Positions 7,764-16,265 of a stretch of 64,000 bases of DNA are shown here, one piece after another. Numbering within the stretch: position 1 is the first letter of the stretch; each line of letters begins with the position of its first letter. The DNA is taken from positions 124,001-188,000 of the forward strand of contig JAHBWE010000002.1 in the NCBI GenBank assembly GCA_019637155.1, in the 5' to 3' direction. The notes beneath the pieces are model-generated. The model was not told where the DNA came from, did not search any database, and saw only the letters and a program-made list of their open reading frames with translations. The stretch is from Labilithrix sp. Its GTDB lineage: Bacteria > Myxococcota_A > Polyangia > Polyangiales > Polyangiaceae. A program made the translations under genes and the position numbers.

Positions 7764-9385
7764 CGTGACCTCAGCTCCTTCACGAGGACGCGCTCGTTCT
7801 CGGAGTAGTCGATCGGGACGCTCACGAGGTGGACGCCGCCCTCCGCGAACGCGCGCTCGAGCGCCGGCGCGAGGTCGGCGATCTCCGTCACCTTGGTCCC
7901 GCGCGCGCCGTAGGCTTCTGCGTATTTGACGAAGTCCGGATTGTCGAACGTCATTCCGAAGTCCGATAGCTCGTCGACGGCCTGCTTCCAGCGGATCATC
8001 CCGTACGCCTTGTCCTCGAGGACCATGACGACGACGTTCAGCTTCAGCCGCACCGCCGTCTCGAGCTCCTGGCTGTTCATCATGAACCCGCCGTCGCCGC
8101 ACACCGCGAGGACGCGCCGCTTCGGATGCAGCATCGCCGCCGCCATCGCGGACGGGAGCCCCGCGCCCATCGTCGCGAGGGCGTTGTCGAGCAAGAGCGT
8201 ATTGGCCATTCGTGTTCGGTAATTGCGCGCGAACCATATCTTGTACATGCCATTGTCGAGCGCGACGATCCCGTCGGCGGGCATGACCTTGCGCACGTCG
8301 TGCACGATGCGCTGCGGGGTGAAGCGGTCCTCCGTCGCGCGGTCGGCGAGGTGCGCGAGGATGCCGGCGCGGAGGGGGAGGAGCGCCTGCGCGTTCGGGA
8401 GCGTGCCCTCGAGGCGATCGGCGAGGTGGCGGAGGGAGCTCGCGAGATCGCCGATCACTTCGTAGCGCGGGAAGTAGACCTGCTCGACGTGGGCCGGCTC
8501 GTAGGCGACGTGGACGACGTCGGGCCCTTCTGCGCTCATGATGAACGGCGGCTTCTCGATCGTGTCGTGGCCGATCGTGACGATGAGGTCGGCGCGCTCG
8601 ATCGCGTCGTGGACGTAGTCGCGCTCCGAGAGCGCCGCGGTGCCCATGTAGTGATCGGTGCCGCCGGGGACGGTGCCTTTCCCCATCTGCGTCGTGAAGA
8701 AGGGGATCTTCGTGCGGAGGACGAACTGCGCGAGGTCCGACGTCGAGCGCGGCCGCGACGCCGCGGCGCCGAGCATCACGAGCGGCCGCTCCGCCGCGCG
8801 GATCCGCTCCGCCGCGCGATCGAGGCTCGCCGCGCTCGCGATCGGAACCTCGGGCTCGTTCGGCGGGACGAGCGGCACGTCTTCGCACGCCTCGGCCGCG
8901 ATGTCCTCCGGGAGCTCGAGGTGGACAGGACCGGGCCGCTCCTGCTCCGCGACGCGGAACGCCTCGCGCACGAGGGTCGGGATCGTCGTCGGCGACACGA
9001 TCTGATGCGACATCTTCGTGAGCGGCCGCATCGTCGCGACGATGTCGACGATCTGGAAGCGCGCCTGCCGCGACGAACGGATCCCCTTCTGGCCCGTGAT
9101 CATGACCATCGGCATCGCGCCGAGGAGCGCGTACGCGGCGCCGGTCGTGAGGTTCAGCGCGCCGGGGCCGAGCGTGGTGAGGCAGACGCCGGGCTTGCCG
9201 GTGAGGCGCCCGTACGTCGCGGCCATGAACGCGGCCGCTTGCTCGTGCCGCACGAGCACGAGCTGGATCTTCGACTTTCGGATCGCCTCGACGAGGTCGA
9301 GGTTCTCCTCTCCGGGGAGGCCGAAGATGCGATCGACGCCCTCGTTCTCGAGGGCGTGCACGAACAGGTCTGCTCCGTGGGCCAT
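7760..9385 (-). CDS. thiamine-diphosphate enzyme, acetolactate synthase large-subunit-like
   Basis: The 541-residue protein has the three-domain ThDP-decarboxylase architecture. The N-terminal PYR domain has FGLPGEENLDL and the cofactor-activating Glu in VRHEQAAAFMA. A central domain follows, with GHDTIEKPPFIM. The C-terminal PP domain has the ThDP/Mg motif GDGGFMMNSQELET. It resembles catabolic acetolactate synthases. No small regulatory subunit (IlvH) is nearby and the next gene is an aldehyde dehydrogenase, so it may be a 2-oxoacid decarboxylase or carboligase outside branched-chain amino-acid synthesis. It is coupled downstream to the ALDH gene by a 4-base overlap. Confidence 0.85.
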   Translation of the reverse strand: MAHGADLFVHALENEGVDRIFGLPGEENLDLVEAIRKSKIQLVLVRHEQAAAFMAATYGRLTGKPGVCLTTLGPGALNLTTGAAYALLGAMPMVMITGQKGIRSSRQARFQIVDIVATMRPLTKMSHQIVSPTTIPTLVREAFRVAEQERPGPVHLELPEDIAAEACEDVPLVPPNEPEVPIASAASLDRAAERIRAAERPLVMLGAAASRPRSTSDLAQFVLRTKIPFFTTQMGKGTVPGGTDHYMGTAALSERDYVHDAIERADLIVTIGHDTIEKPPFIMSAEGPDVVHVAYEPAHVEQVYFPRYEVIGDLASSLRHLADRLEGTLPNAQALLPLRAGILAHLADRATEDRFTPQRIVHDVRKVMPADGIVALDNGMYKIWFARNYRTRMANTLLLDNALATMGAGLPSAMAAAMLHPKRRVLAVCGDGGFMMNSQELETAVRLKLNVVVMVLEDKAYGMIRWKQAVDELSDFGMTFDNPDFVKYAEAYGARGTKVTEIADLAPALERAFAEGGVHLVSVPIDYSENERVLVKELRSR

Positions 9386-9436
9386 GGTGCGCTCGTGATG
9401 TTGGGCGCGCCGTCCGCGCCGGACAAGCCTTCTTCT

Positions 9437-10315
9437 TCAGGGTTCTTCGCCGGTGAGCGCGCGGCGTGCGTCGCCGCCCTCGTCGAGGCCGTAGATCTGC
9501 TCTTCGAGCGTCGACGCGCGGTAGCCGGCGCCGTGCGACGTGACGCGGACGAGGACCTTGCCCTCGCCGGTGGTGTCGACGCGGAGGCCCTCGATCGTGC
9601 CCGCCTCCACGTCGCGGACGAAGGCGCGCCGGACGCGGTCGCGGTACGTCGCGAGCACGGCGGCGGTGAGCCCGGACAGCGCGGCGATCGTCGCGGCGCC
9701 GAGCACGAGCGGACGCCCGAGCTCCACGAGCAAGCCAACCTCGCCGAAGACCGAGTTCATGAACGTCCGTCTGGCGGGGACGACGACGAACGTCGCGAGC
9801 GCGATGAGGAGGGAGACGACGCCGACGAAGCGCTCGCCCCGCTCCTCGCCCGCGAGCCCCTTCTCGGCGAGCGACTGCGCGCGCGCGATGGGGTAGGCGT
9901 AGAGCGCGAGGACGGCGAGGAGCCCCGGGACCCAGAGGATCGCGCCGATCGTGCCGCCGAGGATGAAGCCCTCGATGAAGTTGCCGTTCTCGGACGCGGC
10001 GAGGAGGCCGCACGCCATCGCGCCGTTGAGCGCCGCGAGCGGCACCGACCAGGCCCAGCCGCTCCGGAGCTTGGTGTCGAAGAACGTGCGGCGGCTGCGC
10101 ATCGCGCGCGCCCAGACGAGCGCGACGAGGAAGGTCGAGATCGTGGTCGCCGCCATCGCGGAGCGATCGCCGGTGCCTCCGAAGAGGTTGCCGAAGACGG
10201 CGCCCGTTCCACCGCCGAGCGCGCTCGCGAGCGCGAGGACGTTGAGGACGCGCAGCGTGCCGAGCGATCGAAACGTCGCCGGCAGTCGGTGCTTCTTCGG
10301 CTGCGCGTCCGTCAT
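9437..10315 (-). CDS. multi-pass membrane protein of unknown function
   Basis: The 292-residue protein has about six hydrophobic segments. The first ones lie near residues 22-46, 56-70 and 85-107, with others at about 115-142, 165-180 and 200-220. A soluble, basic-then-acidic C-terminal tail of about 70 residues follows (RDRVRRAFVRDVEAG onward). No transporter signature or catalytic motif is visible and I do not recognise the family. It sits seven bases after the PEBP-like gene and 52 bases before the ThDP-enzyme gene on the same strand, so it is probably part of the same transcription unit. Confidence 0.7.
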   Translation of the reverse strand: MTDAQPKKHRLPATFRSLGTLRVLNVLALASALGGGTGAVFGNLFGGTGDRSAMAATTISTFLVALVWARAMRSRRTFFDTKLRSGWAWSVPLAALNGAMACGLLAASENGNFIEGFILGGTIGAILWVPGLLAVLALYAYPIARAQSLAEKGLAGEERGERFVGVVSLLIALATFVVVPARRTFMNSVFGEVGLLVELGRPLVLGAATIAALSGLTAAVLATYRDRVRRAFVRDVEAGTIEGLRVDTTGEGKVLVRVTSHGAGYRASTLEEQIYGLDEGGDARRALTGEEP

Positions 10316-10322
10316 CGCGGCG

Positions 10323-10871
10323 CTACTTCGAGACCTCGTAGGTCGGGACGAGGATCGCGCGCGCGAGCGTGTGCGAAAAGAGGTTGAAGCCGAGGAACGC
10401 GCACGACGCGTCGGGGCCGACGTCGAGCTTCTCGACGTCGACGGCGTGCACGACGACGAAGTAGCGATGCGGGCCGTGACCCGCGGGTGGGGCGGCGCCG
10501 ATGTAGCGCGCGCCGCCGCCGTCGTTCTTCAGCGTGACGGCGCCGGCCGGCAGCTTCTTCGCGTCCGGGTTGCCCGCGTCGGCCGGGAGCTCGGTGATGC
10601 TCGCCGGGATGTTCGCGACCGCCCAGTGCCAGAAGCCGCTCGCGGTCGGCGCGTCCGGATCGTAGACGGTGACGACGAAGCTCTTCGTCTCCTTCGGGAA
10701 GCCCGACCACGAGAGCTGCGGCGAGACGTCTTCGCCGCCGGCGCCGAAGATGCCGGAGACCTGCGGCTTCGAGAGAGGTCTTCCGTCCGCGACGTCGGCG
10801 CTCGTCAACGTGAACGACGGCACCTGCGGGAGAAACTCGTAGGGCGAGGGAGGGCGCTTGCTGGTGGTCAT
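10323..10871 (-). CDS. YbhB/YbcL-type phosphatidylethanolamine-binding-like protein
   Basis: The 182-residue protein matches the bacterial PEBP family (YbhB/YbcL). It has [14 protein letters not shown] at the start, then [14 protein letters not shown] [37 protein letters not shown], and a C-terminal [17 protein letters not shown] segment. The DPDAPT and HW residues line the anion-binding pocket in this family. Biochemical role is unclear across the family; some members inhibit kinases or proteases. ATG at 10871 is chosen because the coding pattern fades upstream. It is the likely first gene of the leftward PEBP - membrane protein - ThDP enzyme - ALDH unit. Confidence 0.9.
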   Translation of the reverse strand: MTTSKRPPSPYEFLPQVPSFTLTSADVADGRPLSKPQVSGIFGAGGEDVSPQLSWSGFPKETKSFVVTVYDPDAPTASGFWHWAVANIPASITELPADAGNPDAKKLPAGAVTLKNDGGGARYIGAAPPAGHGPHRYFVVVHAVDVEKLDVGPDASCAFLGFNLFSHTLARAILVPTYEVSK

Positions 10872-10987
10872 GGCCGCCCATGGTAGGCCCGCGCGGGCGC
10901 GCGGAAAGGGTGAACCGACAGGCTGGTAACCGTTTGGTTTCGTTGAATGTTTGGTAAATTTGCGGCGGCGTAGCACACATCGCGATC

Positions 10988-11003
10988 TGGCACGTAGAAG
11001 GCT
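10988..11003 (+). promoter_or_regulatory. weak sigma54-like -24/-12 candidate upstream of the VWA gene
   Basis: TGGCACG followed by TAGA and AGGCT places GG and GC ten bases apart, the geometry of a sigma54 promoter, and the -24 half is a perfect TGGCACG. The -12 half lacks the usual TTGC. The site ends 26 bases before the ATG at 11030. The 158-base divergent spacer also has a short AT-rich stretch near 10933-10960. Chance occurrence is quite possible in this base composition. Confidence 0.25.
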
Positions 11004-11029
11004 GGCGCCATGCGCTGGAGGGAATCCGC

Positions 11030-12502
11030 ATGAAGCTGAGGTTGGTCGTCGTCCTCGCGGGGCTCGGAGCGATGTTCTCGTCGGCGGCGGCGTTCGCGAT
11101 CCCGATCCCTCCGCCCGAGGAGCCGCCGCCGCCGAAGGTCGTCGCCGATCCGATCGAGGTCCCCGGTCCGCACCTCGCGCTCGGGAGCACGCTCCTCGCC
11201 GACGCGCGTCTCGGTCACGCGTCGCTCGCGACGGGCGCGGGCACGGCGGAGACCTACCTCTTCGCGACGGTGACCGGCATCGACTCGCAGCTCGCGACCG
11301 CGCCGCCGCTCGACCTCGCGCTCGTCGTCGACCGATCGGGATCGATGAAGGGACGCCGCATCGCGAACGCGATCGCCGCCGCCAACACCGCGGTCGACGG
11401 GCTGAAGGACGGCGACACCGTGCTCGTCGTCAGCTTCGACACGCAGGCGGAGGTCGTGCTCGAGCCGACGACGATCAGCGCCGAGACGCGCCCCGACATC
11501 CGGGCCGCGATCGAGGGGATTCGCCTCGGCGGAGACACCTGCATCTCGTGCGGCCTCGAGGCGGCGAAGCGCGCGCTCGATCGCGCACCGATCGGCGGCG
11601 ACCGCGTGCGCCGGATGCTCCTCCTCTCCGACGGCGCGACGAACCACGGGATCAAGGACGTCGCCGGGCTCCGCGGCCTCGCGTCGCTGATCCGCGAGCA
11701 GAGCTGCGCCGTCACCACGATCGGCGTCGATCTGGATTACGACGAAAAGGTGATGAGCGCGATTGCGAGCGAGGCGAATGGCAATCACTACTTCGTGGCC
11801 AATCCCGAGACGCTCTCCAGCGTGTTCACGCAGGAGTTCCTCCAGCTCCTCTCGACGGTCGCGCAGGACGCGGCGCTCGTCGTCGAGCCGGCGCCGGGGG
11901 TCGAGATCGACGAGGTCTTCGATCGCTCCTTCAGCCGCGACGGCCGCCGCGTCGTCGTCCCGCTCGGCACCTATGGAATGAAGGAGGAGAAGTCGCTCCT
12001 CTTGAAGCTCCGCGTGCCGGTCGACCACGACGGACGCCAGCCCGTCGCCGACGTGAAGCTCGCGTACCGCGACCTGCGCGAGCACCGGAACGTGTCGTAC
12101 AGCGGGACGCTCGCCCTCGACGTGAAGAGCGACGGCGCGCAGGCCGAGCTCGATCCGTTCGTGCGCGCGCGCGTCGAGCGGAGCCAGACCGCGCGCACCC
12201 TCGCCGAGGCGAGCGAGCTCATCGCGGGCGGTCGCGCGGAGGAGGCGCGCCGGCGCCTCGCCGGCCGGACCAACGAGCTCGGCAACGTCAAGCAAGACGT
12301 GTCGCGGAGCGCGCCGGCGGGCAACGTCGCGCCGACGCGCGCGCGCGGCTTCCGGCAAGACTTCGACGATCAGGTCGCCGCGCTCGAGAAGGCGCAGAAG
12401 GCCGCGGACGAGGCGGCGGCGTCGAAGCAGAAGGACGCCGCCCCGACGAAGGCGGCGCCGAAGGCGCTCCAGGAGCTGAACCTGAGCCGAGAGTTTCGCT
12501 GA
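11030..12502 (+). CDS. exported von Willebrand factor A domain protein
   Basis: The 490-residue protein starts with a signal peptide (core [19 protein letters not shown]). Its VWA domain starts near residue 95 with strand [13 protein letters not shown], a complete DxSxS MIDAS metal site. Further MIDAS residues are probably the Thr in GGDTCISCG and the Asp in [12 protein letters not shown] beta-rich region follows and then a Lys/Ala-rich helical C-terminus. Such proteins usually mediate metal-dependent protein-protein contacts in the periplasm or on the surface. CISCG is a possible CxxC disulfide. It is convergent with the gluzincin-type gene, with three bases between. Confidence 0.85.
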   Translation: MKLRLVVVLAGLGAMFSSAAAFAIPIPPPEEPPPPKVVADPIEVPGPHLALGSTLLADARLGHASLATGAGTAETYLFATVTGIDSQLATAPPLDLALVVDRSGSMKGRRIANAIAAANTAVDGLKDGDTVLVVSFDTQAEVVLEPTTISAETRPDIRAAIEGIRLGGDTCISCGLEAAKRALDRAPIGGDRVRRMLLLSDGATNHGIKDVAGLRGLASLIREQSCAVTTIGVDLDYDEKVMSAIASEANGNHYFVANPETLSSVFTQEFLQLLSTVAQDAALVVEPAPGVEIDEVFDRSFSRDGRRVVVPLGTYGMKEEKSLLLKLRVPVDHDGRQPVADVKLAYRDLREHRNVSYSGTLALDVKSDGAQAELDPFVRARVERSQTARTLAEASELIAGGRAEEARRRLAGRTNELGNVKQDVSRSAPAGNVAPTRARGFRQDFDDQVAALEKAQKAADEAAASKQKDAAPTKAAPKALQELNLSREFR

Positions 12503-12505
12503 AGC

Positions 12506-13330
12506 TCAGCGTCGCGCCACGTTCGGGGCCGCGTAGGAGAGCGCGAGGACGTCGGTCTCCCAGCGGCGTCGCAGCGCGTCGAGGTCGGCGACGCCGGTGA
12601 CGCGCCGGAGCGCGGGGAGGCCGTCGCCTTCCGGGTGATCGCGAAACGTATAGAGAGAGCCGCGTTTGCCGTCGAACGCGAGCCGCGAGCCTCCGGCCAT
12701 CGTCTCGAACGAGAGCGAGCGGCGTTCGCGAATGGCTTGTTGGAGCTCCGCTAGTCGCCAGTTGGTGGCTCCGCGAATATGGCCTTCGACGTCGATCGGT
12801 CGCTCGAACAGCGAGCCGAGCCCCTCGTTCAGCCAGGTCGGGGCGGAGGGGAAGTCGGCGCCGACGTAGGCGTGCACCAGCTCGTGGACGAGCGTGCCCC
12901 AGCCGTACGCGGAGTCGACGACGAGCGCGCGCTTGCACGGCCGGAAGAAGCCGTAAGGTGTGTCCGGCACGACGTCGAGCAGCGCGGAGCTCCCGCTCCG
13001 ATACGAGGCCTCGTCCGCGAACACGAAGATCGTGAGCACCTTGCCCGGCTCCTTGTCGAAGAAGTCGGCGCGGAGGCGATCGCGCGCCCACTCGATCGTC
13101 GCGGTCGCCTCGGCGCGCATCCCGTTCTGCGCGACGACGACGAACGGCGGCGCGGCGAAGACGTCGTATCCCGCGCCGACGCTCTCCTCCCGGTCGCGCC
13201 GCTCCTCCTCGATCGCGACGGGGCTGAGCGCTCCGTCGGCCGCGCCCACGCGACAGCACGTGAGCTCGACGAGCCCGGTGAGCACGACGAGCACGACGAG
13301 GAGCGCGCGCCGCACTCCGGTCCGACCCAC
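12506..13330 (-). CDS. exported gluzincin-like metallopeptidase
   Basis: GTG start at 13330. A hydrophobic N-terminal segment (LLVVLVVLTGLVELTCC) is a signal peptide or anchor; the double Cys does not fit a clean lipobox. The catalytic region contains LVHELVHAYVG, an HExxH zinc site, followed 14 residues later by the Glu of LNEGLGSLFE, a gluzincin layout seen in DUF1570/peptidase MA-like proteins. A FVFADEASYR strand precedes it, as in that group. At 274 residues it is short but apparently complete. The substrate is unknown. Confidence 0.75.
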   Translation of the reverse strand: MGRTGVRRALLVVLVVLTGLVELTCCRVGAADGALSPVAIEEERRDREESVGAGYDVFAAPPFVVVAQNGMRAEATATIEWARDRLRADFFDKEPGKVLTIFVFADEASYRSGSSALLDVVPDTPYGFFRPCKRALVVDSAYGWGTLVHELVHAYVGADFPSAPTWLNEGLGSLFERPIDVEGHIRGATNWRLAELQQAIRERRSLSFETMAGGSRLAFDGKRGSLYTFRDHPEGDGLPALRRVTGVADLDALRRRWETDVLALSYAAPNVARR

Positions 13331-13485
13331 GAGCGTCGCCGGTCCTTTGGAAGCGGGCTTTCCTGCGCGGGAGCGGCGGGAATTTCATTGAGCCGGGACG
13401 ATTCGCGTCGTGGTGTCGTCCTCCCGCCGTCTCATGCCTGCCGTCATTTTTCGATCGATGCTCGGCGGCGTAGGGTGCGCGCACG

Positions 13486-13932
13486 ATGAACACGGACATC
13501 TTCGACTACGCGCACGGCGATCCGCCGACGGAGATCGCCTACCGCCCACCGACGTCGGACCGCGCGTCCGCGACGCCGTTCTCGATGTCGTCGTTCGGCA
13601 TCGCCGAGGATCCCGACGCGGAGTCGCGGCGCAAGCGCGGTCTCTTCTTCGGTATCGGGGTCGGCGTCGTCGCCGTCATCGCGGCGGTGATGATCTCACG
13701 TGCGTCGCACGAGCCCATCGCCGCGAAGCCGGTCGAGACGAAGCCGCCGCCCGCCGCTCCCGCCGCTCCCACCACGCCGCCGCCGCCGCCCGAGACGAAG
13801 CCCGCGCCCGCCGTGCCCGCCGTGGAGGTGGCCGACGAGAAGAAGCCGGAGGCGGAGACGACGGTCGAGGACAAGGCGAAATCGAAGGCGGCGAAGCGCG
13901 CGGCCCATCGTCACGGCAAGAAGCGGGGCTAG
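13486..13932 (+). CDS. single-pass membrane protein with Pro/Ala-rich and Lys-rich tail
   Basis: The 148-residue protein has a soluble N-terminus of about 49 residues, a basic stop-transfer stretch (RRKRG), one transmembrane helix (about residues 54-72, FFGIGVGVVAVIAAVMI) and then a low-complexity region of KPPPAAPAAP-type repeats. It ends in a strongly basic Lys/Ala/Arg/His tail. The positive-inside rule puts the N-terminus in the cytoplasm and the Pro-rich tail outside, perhaps spanning or binding the cell wall. No family is recognised. ATG at 13486 follows a 156-base divergent spacer from the gluzincin gene. Confidence 0.6.
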   Translation: MNTDIFDYAHGDPPTEIAYRPPTSDRASATPFSMSSFGIAEDPDAESRRKRGLFFGIGVGVVAVIAAVMISRASHEPIAAKPVETKPPPAAPAAPTTPPPPPETKPAPAVPAVEVADEKKPEAETTVEDKAKSKAAKRAAHRHGKKRG

Positions 13933-13966
13933 CGTCACACACCTCGTTTGCGGATATGCTCGCTCC

Positions 13967-14551
13967 ATGGGGCGAGGCGCGTTCGCAACCACGATCGGCG
14001 TCGCGCTCGCTGGGCTCGCGGGGTGCACGCTCCTCGTCTCGTTCGACGAGCCCTCCGACGTCGCCGAGATCGTCGACGACAGCGGCGTCGCGACGACCTT
14101 CGACGCACCGCCGCCCGGCGACGGCGCGCCCGCCGGTGACGCGGCATCGGCGGCGGACGCCCGCCCGTCCGACTTTCCTCCCGAGTGCAAGACGCCGCCG
14201 ACGGTGTTCGGGTTCTGCGCGCCGGGCGGCATGGTCTGCGGTCGGCGCGTCACCGACTATCCCGCCGACGGGGAGAACGATCTGCTCCGGTGCGAGGGCG
14301 TCTTCACCTGCACGGCGCGGTGCCCGATCGGCTGCGTCGCGGTCAACGGATTCGACGATCAGTGCGATCCCTGCAGCGGTCGCGCGGACGGCACGTACTG
14401 CGGTCGCGACGTCGGCTGGAGCAAGCGCAACGCGGACGTCGCGGTTCGATGCCGCTCCGGCAAGGTCGCGTCGACGGCGGTCTGCGGCGAGAACAAATGC
14501 CAGAGCGCGTGCACGCGATCGGAGCCCGAGCTGCCTTCCTGCTGTGTTTGA
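13967..14551 (+). CDS. cysteine-rich predicted lipoprotein
   Basis: The ATG at 13967 starts a lipoprotein signal with lipobox LAGC, followed by an acidic Asp/Ala/Gly linker of about 60 residues. A C-terminal module of about 130 residues contains 16 cysteines (ECK, GFCAP, MVCGRR, FTCTARCPIGC, QCDPCSG, YCGRD, ENKCQSAC, SCCV). The even number and periodicity suggest a disulfide-knotted extracellular domain. Such modules are common in surface lipoproteins of Polyangia. Function unknown. It lies 34 bases after the preceding gene. Confidence 0.75.
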   Translation: MGRGAFATTIGVALAGLAGCTLLVSFDEPSDVAEIVDDSGVATTFDAPPPGDGAPAGDAASAADARPSDFPPECKTPPTVFGFCAPGGMVCGRRVTDYPADGENDLLRCEGVFTCTARCPIGCVAVNGFDDQCDPCSGRADGTYCGRDVGWSKRNADVAVRCRSGKVASTAVCGENKCQSACTRSEPELPSCCV

Positions 14552-14577
14552 GCTCCCGCCCGGACCCGTGTTACACT
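14548..14577 (+). promoter_or_regulatory. candidate promoter for the Gly-rich lipoprotein gene
   Basis: TTGAGC (14548-14553), an 18-base spacer and TACACT (14572-14577) preceded by TG at 14569-14570 resemble a sigma70 promoter with an extended -10. The -10 sits in a direct repeat, TGTTACAC at 14569-14576 and again at 14580-14587, spaced 11 bases, about one helical turn. The predicted start would be about 14584, 14 bases before the ATG at 14598. Confidence 0.4.
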
Positions 14578-14597
14578 GATGTTACACGAGGCGAAAA

Positions 14598-15011
14598 ATG
14601 CTGGCTCGCACGCACGTCGCACTGGTTCTCGTCACGTTTGCCCTCACCGCCTGCGGAGGCTCGACGCCACCGCCGACCGCGCCCGAAGGCGCATCGGGAG
14701 CGGCGACCGACGCGCCGGCGTCGGGCAAGACCACGGCCCATGGCTCCGGCGGCGGCACCGGCGCGCATGGTCATCCGCGCGCCGCGGCCGGCAACAAGGA
14801 CGGCGTGCCGGGCGGCACGACGCAGAAGCACGGCAGCGGTGAAGGCGGCGGCCGCAACAGCGGCGGCAAGACGGGCGAGGCCGCCGGCAACAAGGACGGC
14901 GTGCCGGGCGGCACCACCGCCGAGCACGGCAGCGGCCACGGCCTCGGCCGCGGCGGCGGCAAACGCGCCCACGCAGGCGACAAGAACGGCAAACCCGGCT
15001 CCCAGAGCTGA
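14598..15011 (+). CDS. Gly/His-rich repetitive lipoprotein
   Basis: The 137-residue protein has a lipoprotein signal with lipobox LTAC and then an almost entirely low-complexity sequence rich in Gly, His, Lys and Thr. The block AAGNKDGVPGGTT occurs twice, 32 residues apart, each followed by xxHGSG. A divergent third form (AGDKNGKPG) ends the protein. There is no globular domain. Possible roles are a surface-exposed structural or metal-binding filler, but nothing in the sequence decides this. Confidence 0.65.
   Translation: MLARTHVALVLVTFALTACGGSTPPPTAPEGASGAATDAPASGKTTAHGSGGGTGAHGHPRAAAGNKDGVPGGTTQKHGSGEGGGRNSGGKTGEAAGNKDGVPGGTTAEHGSGHGLGRGGGKRAHAGDKNGKPGSQS
14787..14914 (+). repeat. 32-bp exact direct repeat inside the Gly-rich lipoprotein gene
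   Basis: The 32 bases at 14787-14818 recur exactly at 14883-14914, a period of 96 bases (32 codons), so the reading frame is kept. Neighbouring bases (a CACGGCAGCGG stretch after each copy) keep the same spacing. This indicates an internal duplication that has been maintained in frame. Confidence 0.85.
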
Positions 15012-15148
15012 CCGCGGTCGCCTTCACTGAAGCGAGGCGTCAGGCTCGCCGCCATCTGGGAAAGAACACACGCACGCGCCTCGTGCCTCGTGTCTCGACG
15101 CTCTCGCCGCCGAATCATCCAAGTCATGGTGTCGCCTCGGAGGGAGGA

Positions 15149-15598
15149 TCAGGCGCGTTTGCGTGTTCGTGGGGCGTTCGTGGTGCGGGAGTCTGCGGTG
15201 GGGCGGGCGCGGAACCAGGCGGCGATGCCCTCCATGTGGGGCTCGAAGTCGCCTGGCACCGAGATGTTGAGGGCGCCGGCGCGCTTCGCCGTGCGGTTCT
15301 CGAAGTCGTGGGGAGTGCCGCCGGGGGCGACGACGAAGGAGCCCTTCGGCGCGTCGATCCACTCGCCGCCGACGAAGAAGCTCATCGTTCCTTCGAGGAC
15401 GAAGAAGACGTCGTCCTCCTCGTGCTGGTGCGCGCCGGGGCCGCGCGTGTACGGGTCGAGCCACCACTCGGAGATCGAGTACCTCCCGCGCGTCTCCGCG
15501 CCGTCCGCCTTGAAGACGGCGCGGAGCGGGCCCATCGCGTAGGTGCGGCCTTCGCCGGGAGCGAGGCGGATCGGGGCACGTGTCTTTGCGCGCGGCAT
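15149..15598 (-). CDS. single-domain cupin protein
   Basis: The 149-residue protein is a cupin. Motif 1 is GAHQHEEDDVFFVLEGTMSFFVGG, with metal ligands His-x-His replaced by HQHEE...; motif 2 is PGGTPHDFENRT with the last His ligand. The short spacing between motifs is typical of small bicupin-half proteins (cupin_2). It starts with basic residues and ends in a basic tail (RTRKRA). Function could be a sugar epimerase-like or dioxygenase-like enzyme, or a sensor; context does not decide. It is divergent from the OmpA-type lipoprotein gene across 94 bases, an AT-richer spacer (15602-15636) that probably holds both promoters. Confidence 0.85.
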   Translation of the reverse strand: MPRAKTRAPIRLAPGEGRTYAMGPLRAVFKADGAETRGRYSISEWWLDPYTRGPGAHQHEEDDVFFVLEGTMSFFVGGEWIDAPKGSFVVAPGGTPHDFENRTAKRAGALNISVPGDFEPHMEGIAAWFRARPTADSRTTNAPRTRKRA

Positions 15599-15680
15599 GA
15601 TGCAAAAAGGTTAACGGATCGGTGAACTAATTTCCAGCACCTCTACCGTGGGCGGGCACGTGAGATGCACCTTCGCGCGA

Positions 15681-15687
15681 AGGAGGT
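15681..15687 (+). promoter_or_regulatory. strong Shine-Dalgarno that fixes the OmpA-like start
   Basis: AGGAGGT lies five bases before the ATG at 15693. This favours that start over the in-frame upstream GTG at 15648 and gives a clean lipoprotein signal peptide. Confidence 0.7.
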
Positions 15688-15692
15688 GCGTC

Positions 15693-16247
15693 ATGAGGTT
15701 CGGATCGCTGATCGCGGGTGTCTGTTTTCTGGCTGCGCTTGCGAGCGGCTGCCGCGGAGAGAAGCGTCCGCCGGCGGCCGCGGTCGCGCCTCCGCCGGCG
15801 ACGGAGACGACCTCGACGACGGAGCTGTCCGGTGCCGTCTTGCCACGTCAGGTCCCGGTCAGCCCTTCCGTCACGGTGTCGGAGGAGATCTCGCGGACGT
15901 GTCAGCTCCCGCTCGGCAACGTCCAGTCGGCGCCGAAGTTCGCGTTCGACGAGAGCGACCTCGCGCTCGCGGACTACGAGATGCTGCAGCTCATCAGCCA
16001 GTGCCTCAGCACCGGGCCGCTCGCGGGCCGCACCGTGATGCTCACCGGACGCGCGGACACGCTCGGGACGGAGGACTACAACATGGCGCTCGGCGCCCGC
16101 CGCGCGAACACGGTCGCCACCTACCTCGGACAGTTCGGCGTGAAGAGCGCCCAGCTCCAGGAGACGTCGCGCGGTGAGCTCGACGCGACAGGGACCGATG
16201 CCGCGGAGCGGCAAATCGACCGCCGCGTCGACATCACGCTGAAGTAG
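15693..16247 (+). CDS. OmpA-family peptidoglycan-binding lipoprotein
   Basis: From ATG 15693 the product is 184 residues with lipobox ASGC and a Pro/Ala/Thr linker. A C-terminal OmpA-like domain of about 105 residues follows: PKFAFDESDLALADYEML, then TVMLTGRADTLGTEDYNMALGARRANTVATYLGQFG and a final RQIDRRVDITL. The Asp and Arg residues in GRADTLGTEDYN and LGARRA correspond to the diaminopimelate-binding site of OmpA/Pal domains. It probably tethers the outer membrane to peptidoglycan. It is a Pal-like protein by architecture but has no Tol genes nearby. Confidence 0.9.
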   Translation: MRFGSLIAGVCFLAALASGCRGEKRPPAAAVAPPPATETTSTTELSGAVLPRQVPVSPSVTVSEEISRTCQLPLGNVQSAPKFAFDESDLALADYEMLQLISQCLSTGPLAGRTVMLTGRADTLGTEDYNMALGARRANTVATYLGQFGVKSAQLQETSRGELDATGTDAAERQIDRRVDITLK

Positions 16248-16265
16248 GCGCGCGCGACGGCGAGA

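Noticed and set aside
8126..10387. 753-codon open frame on the plus strand across the ThDP-enzyme and membrane-protein genes
   Set aside because: It is rich in Arg/Glu/Ala from antisense GC-rich codons and lies opposite two genes with clear family motifs. Similar antisense frames run across most long genes here (for example 52696-55650).
13066..13330. lipobox in the gluzincin-like protein (LTCC)
   Set aside because: Neither Cys has a standard lipobox before it, so lipidation was not claimed; a signal peptide or anchor is still likely.
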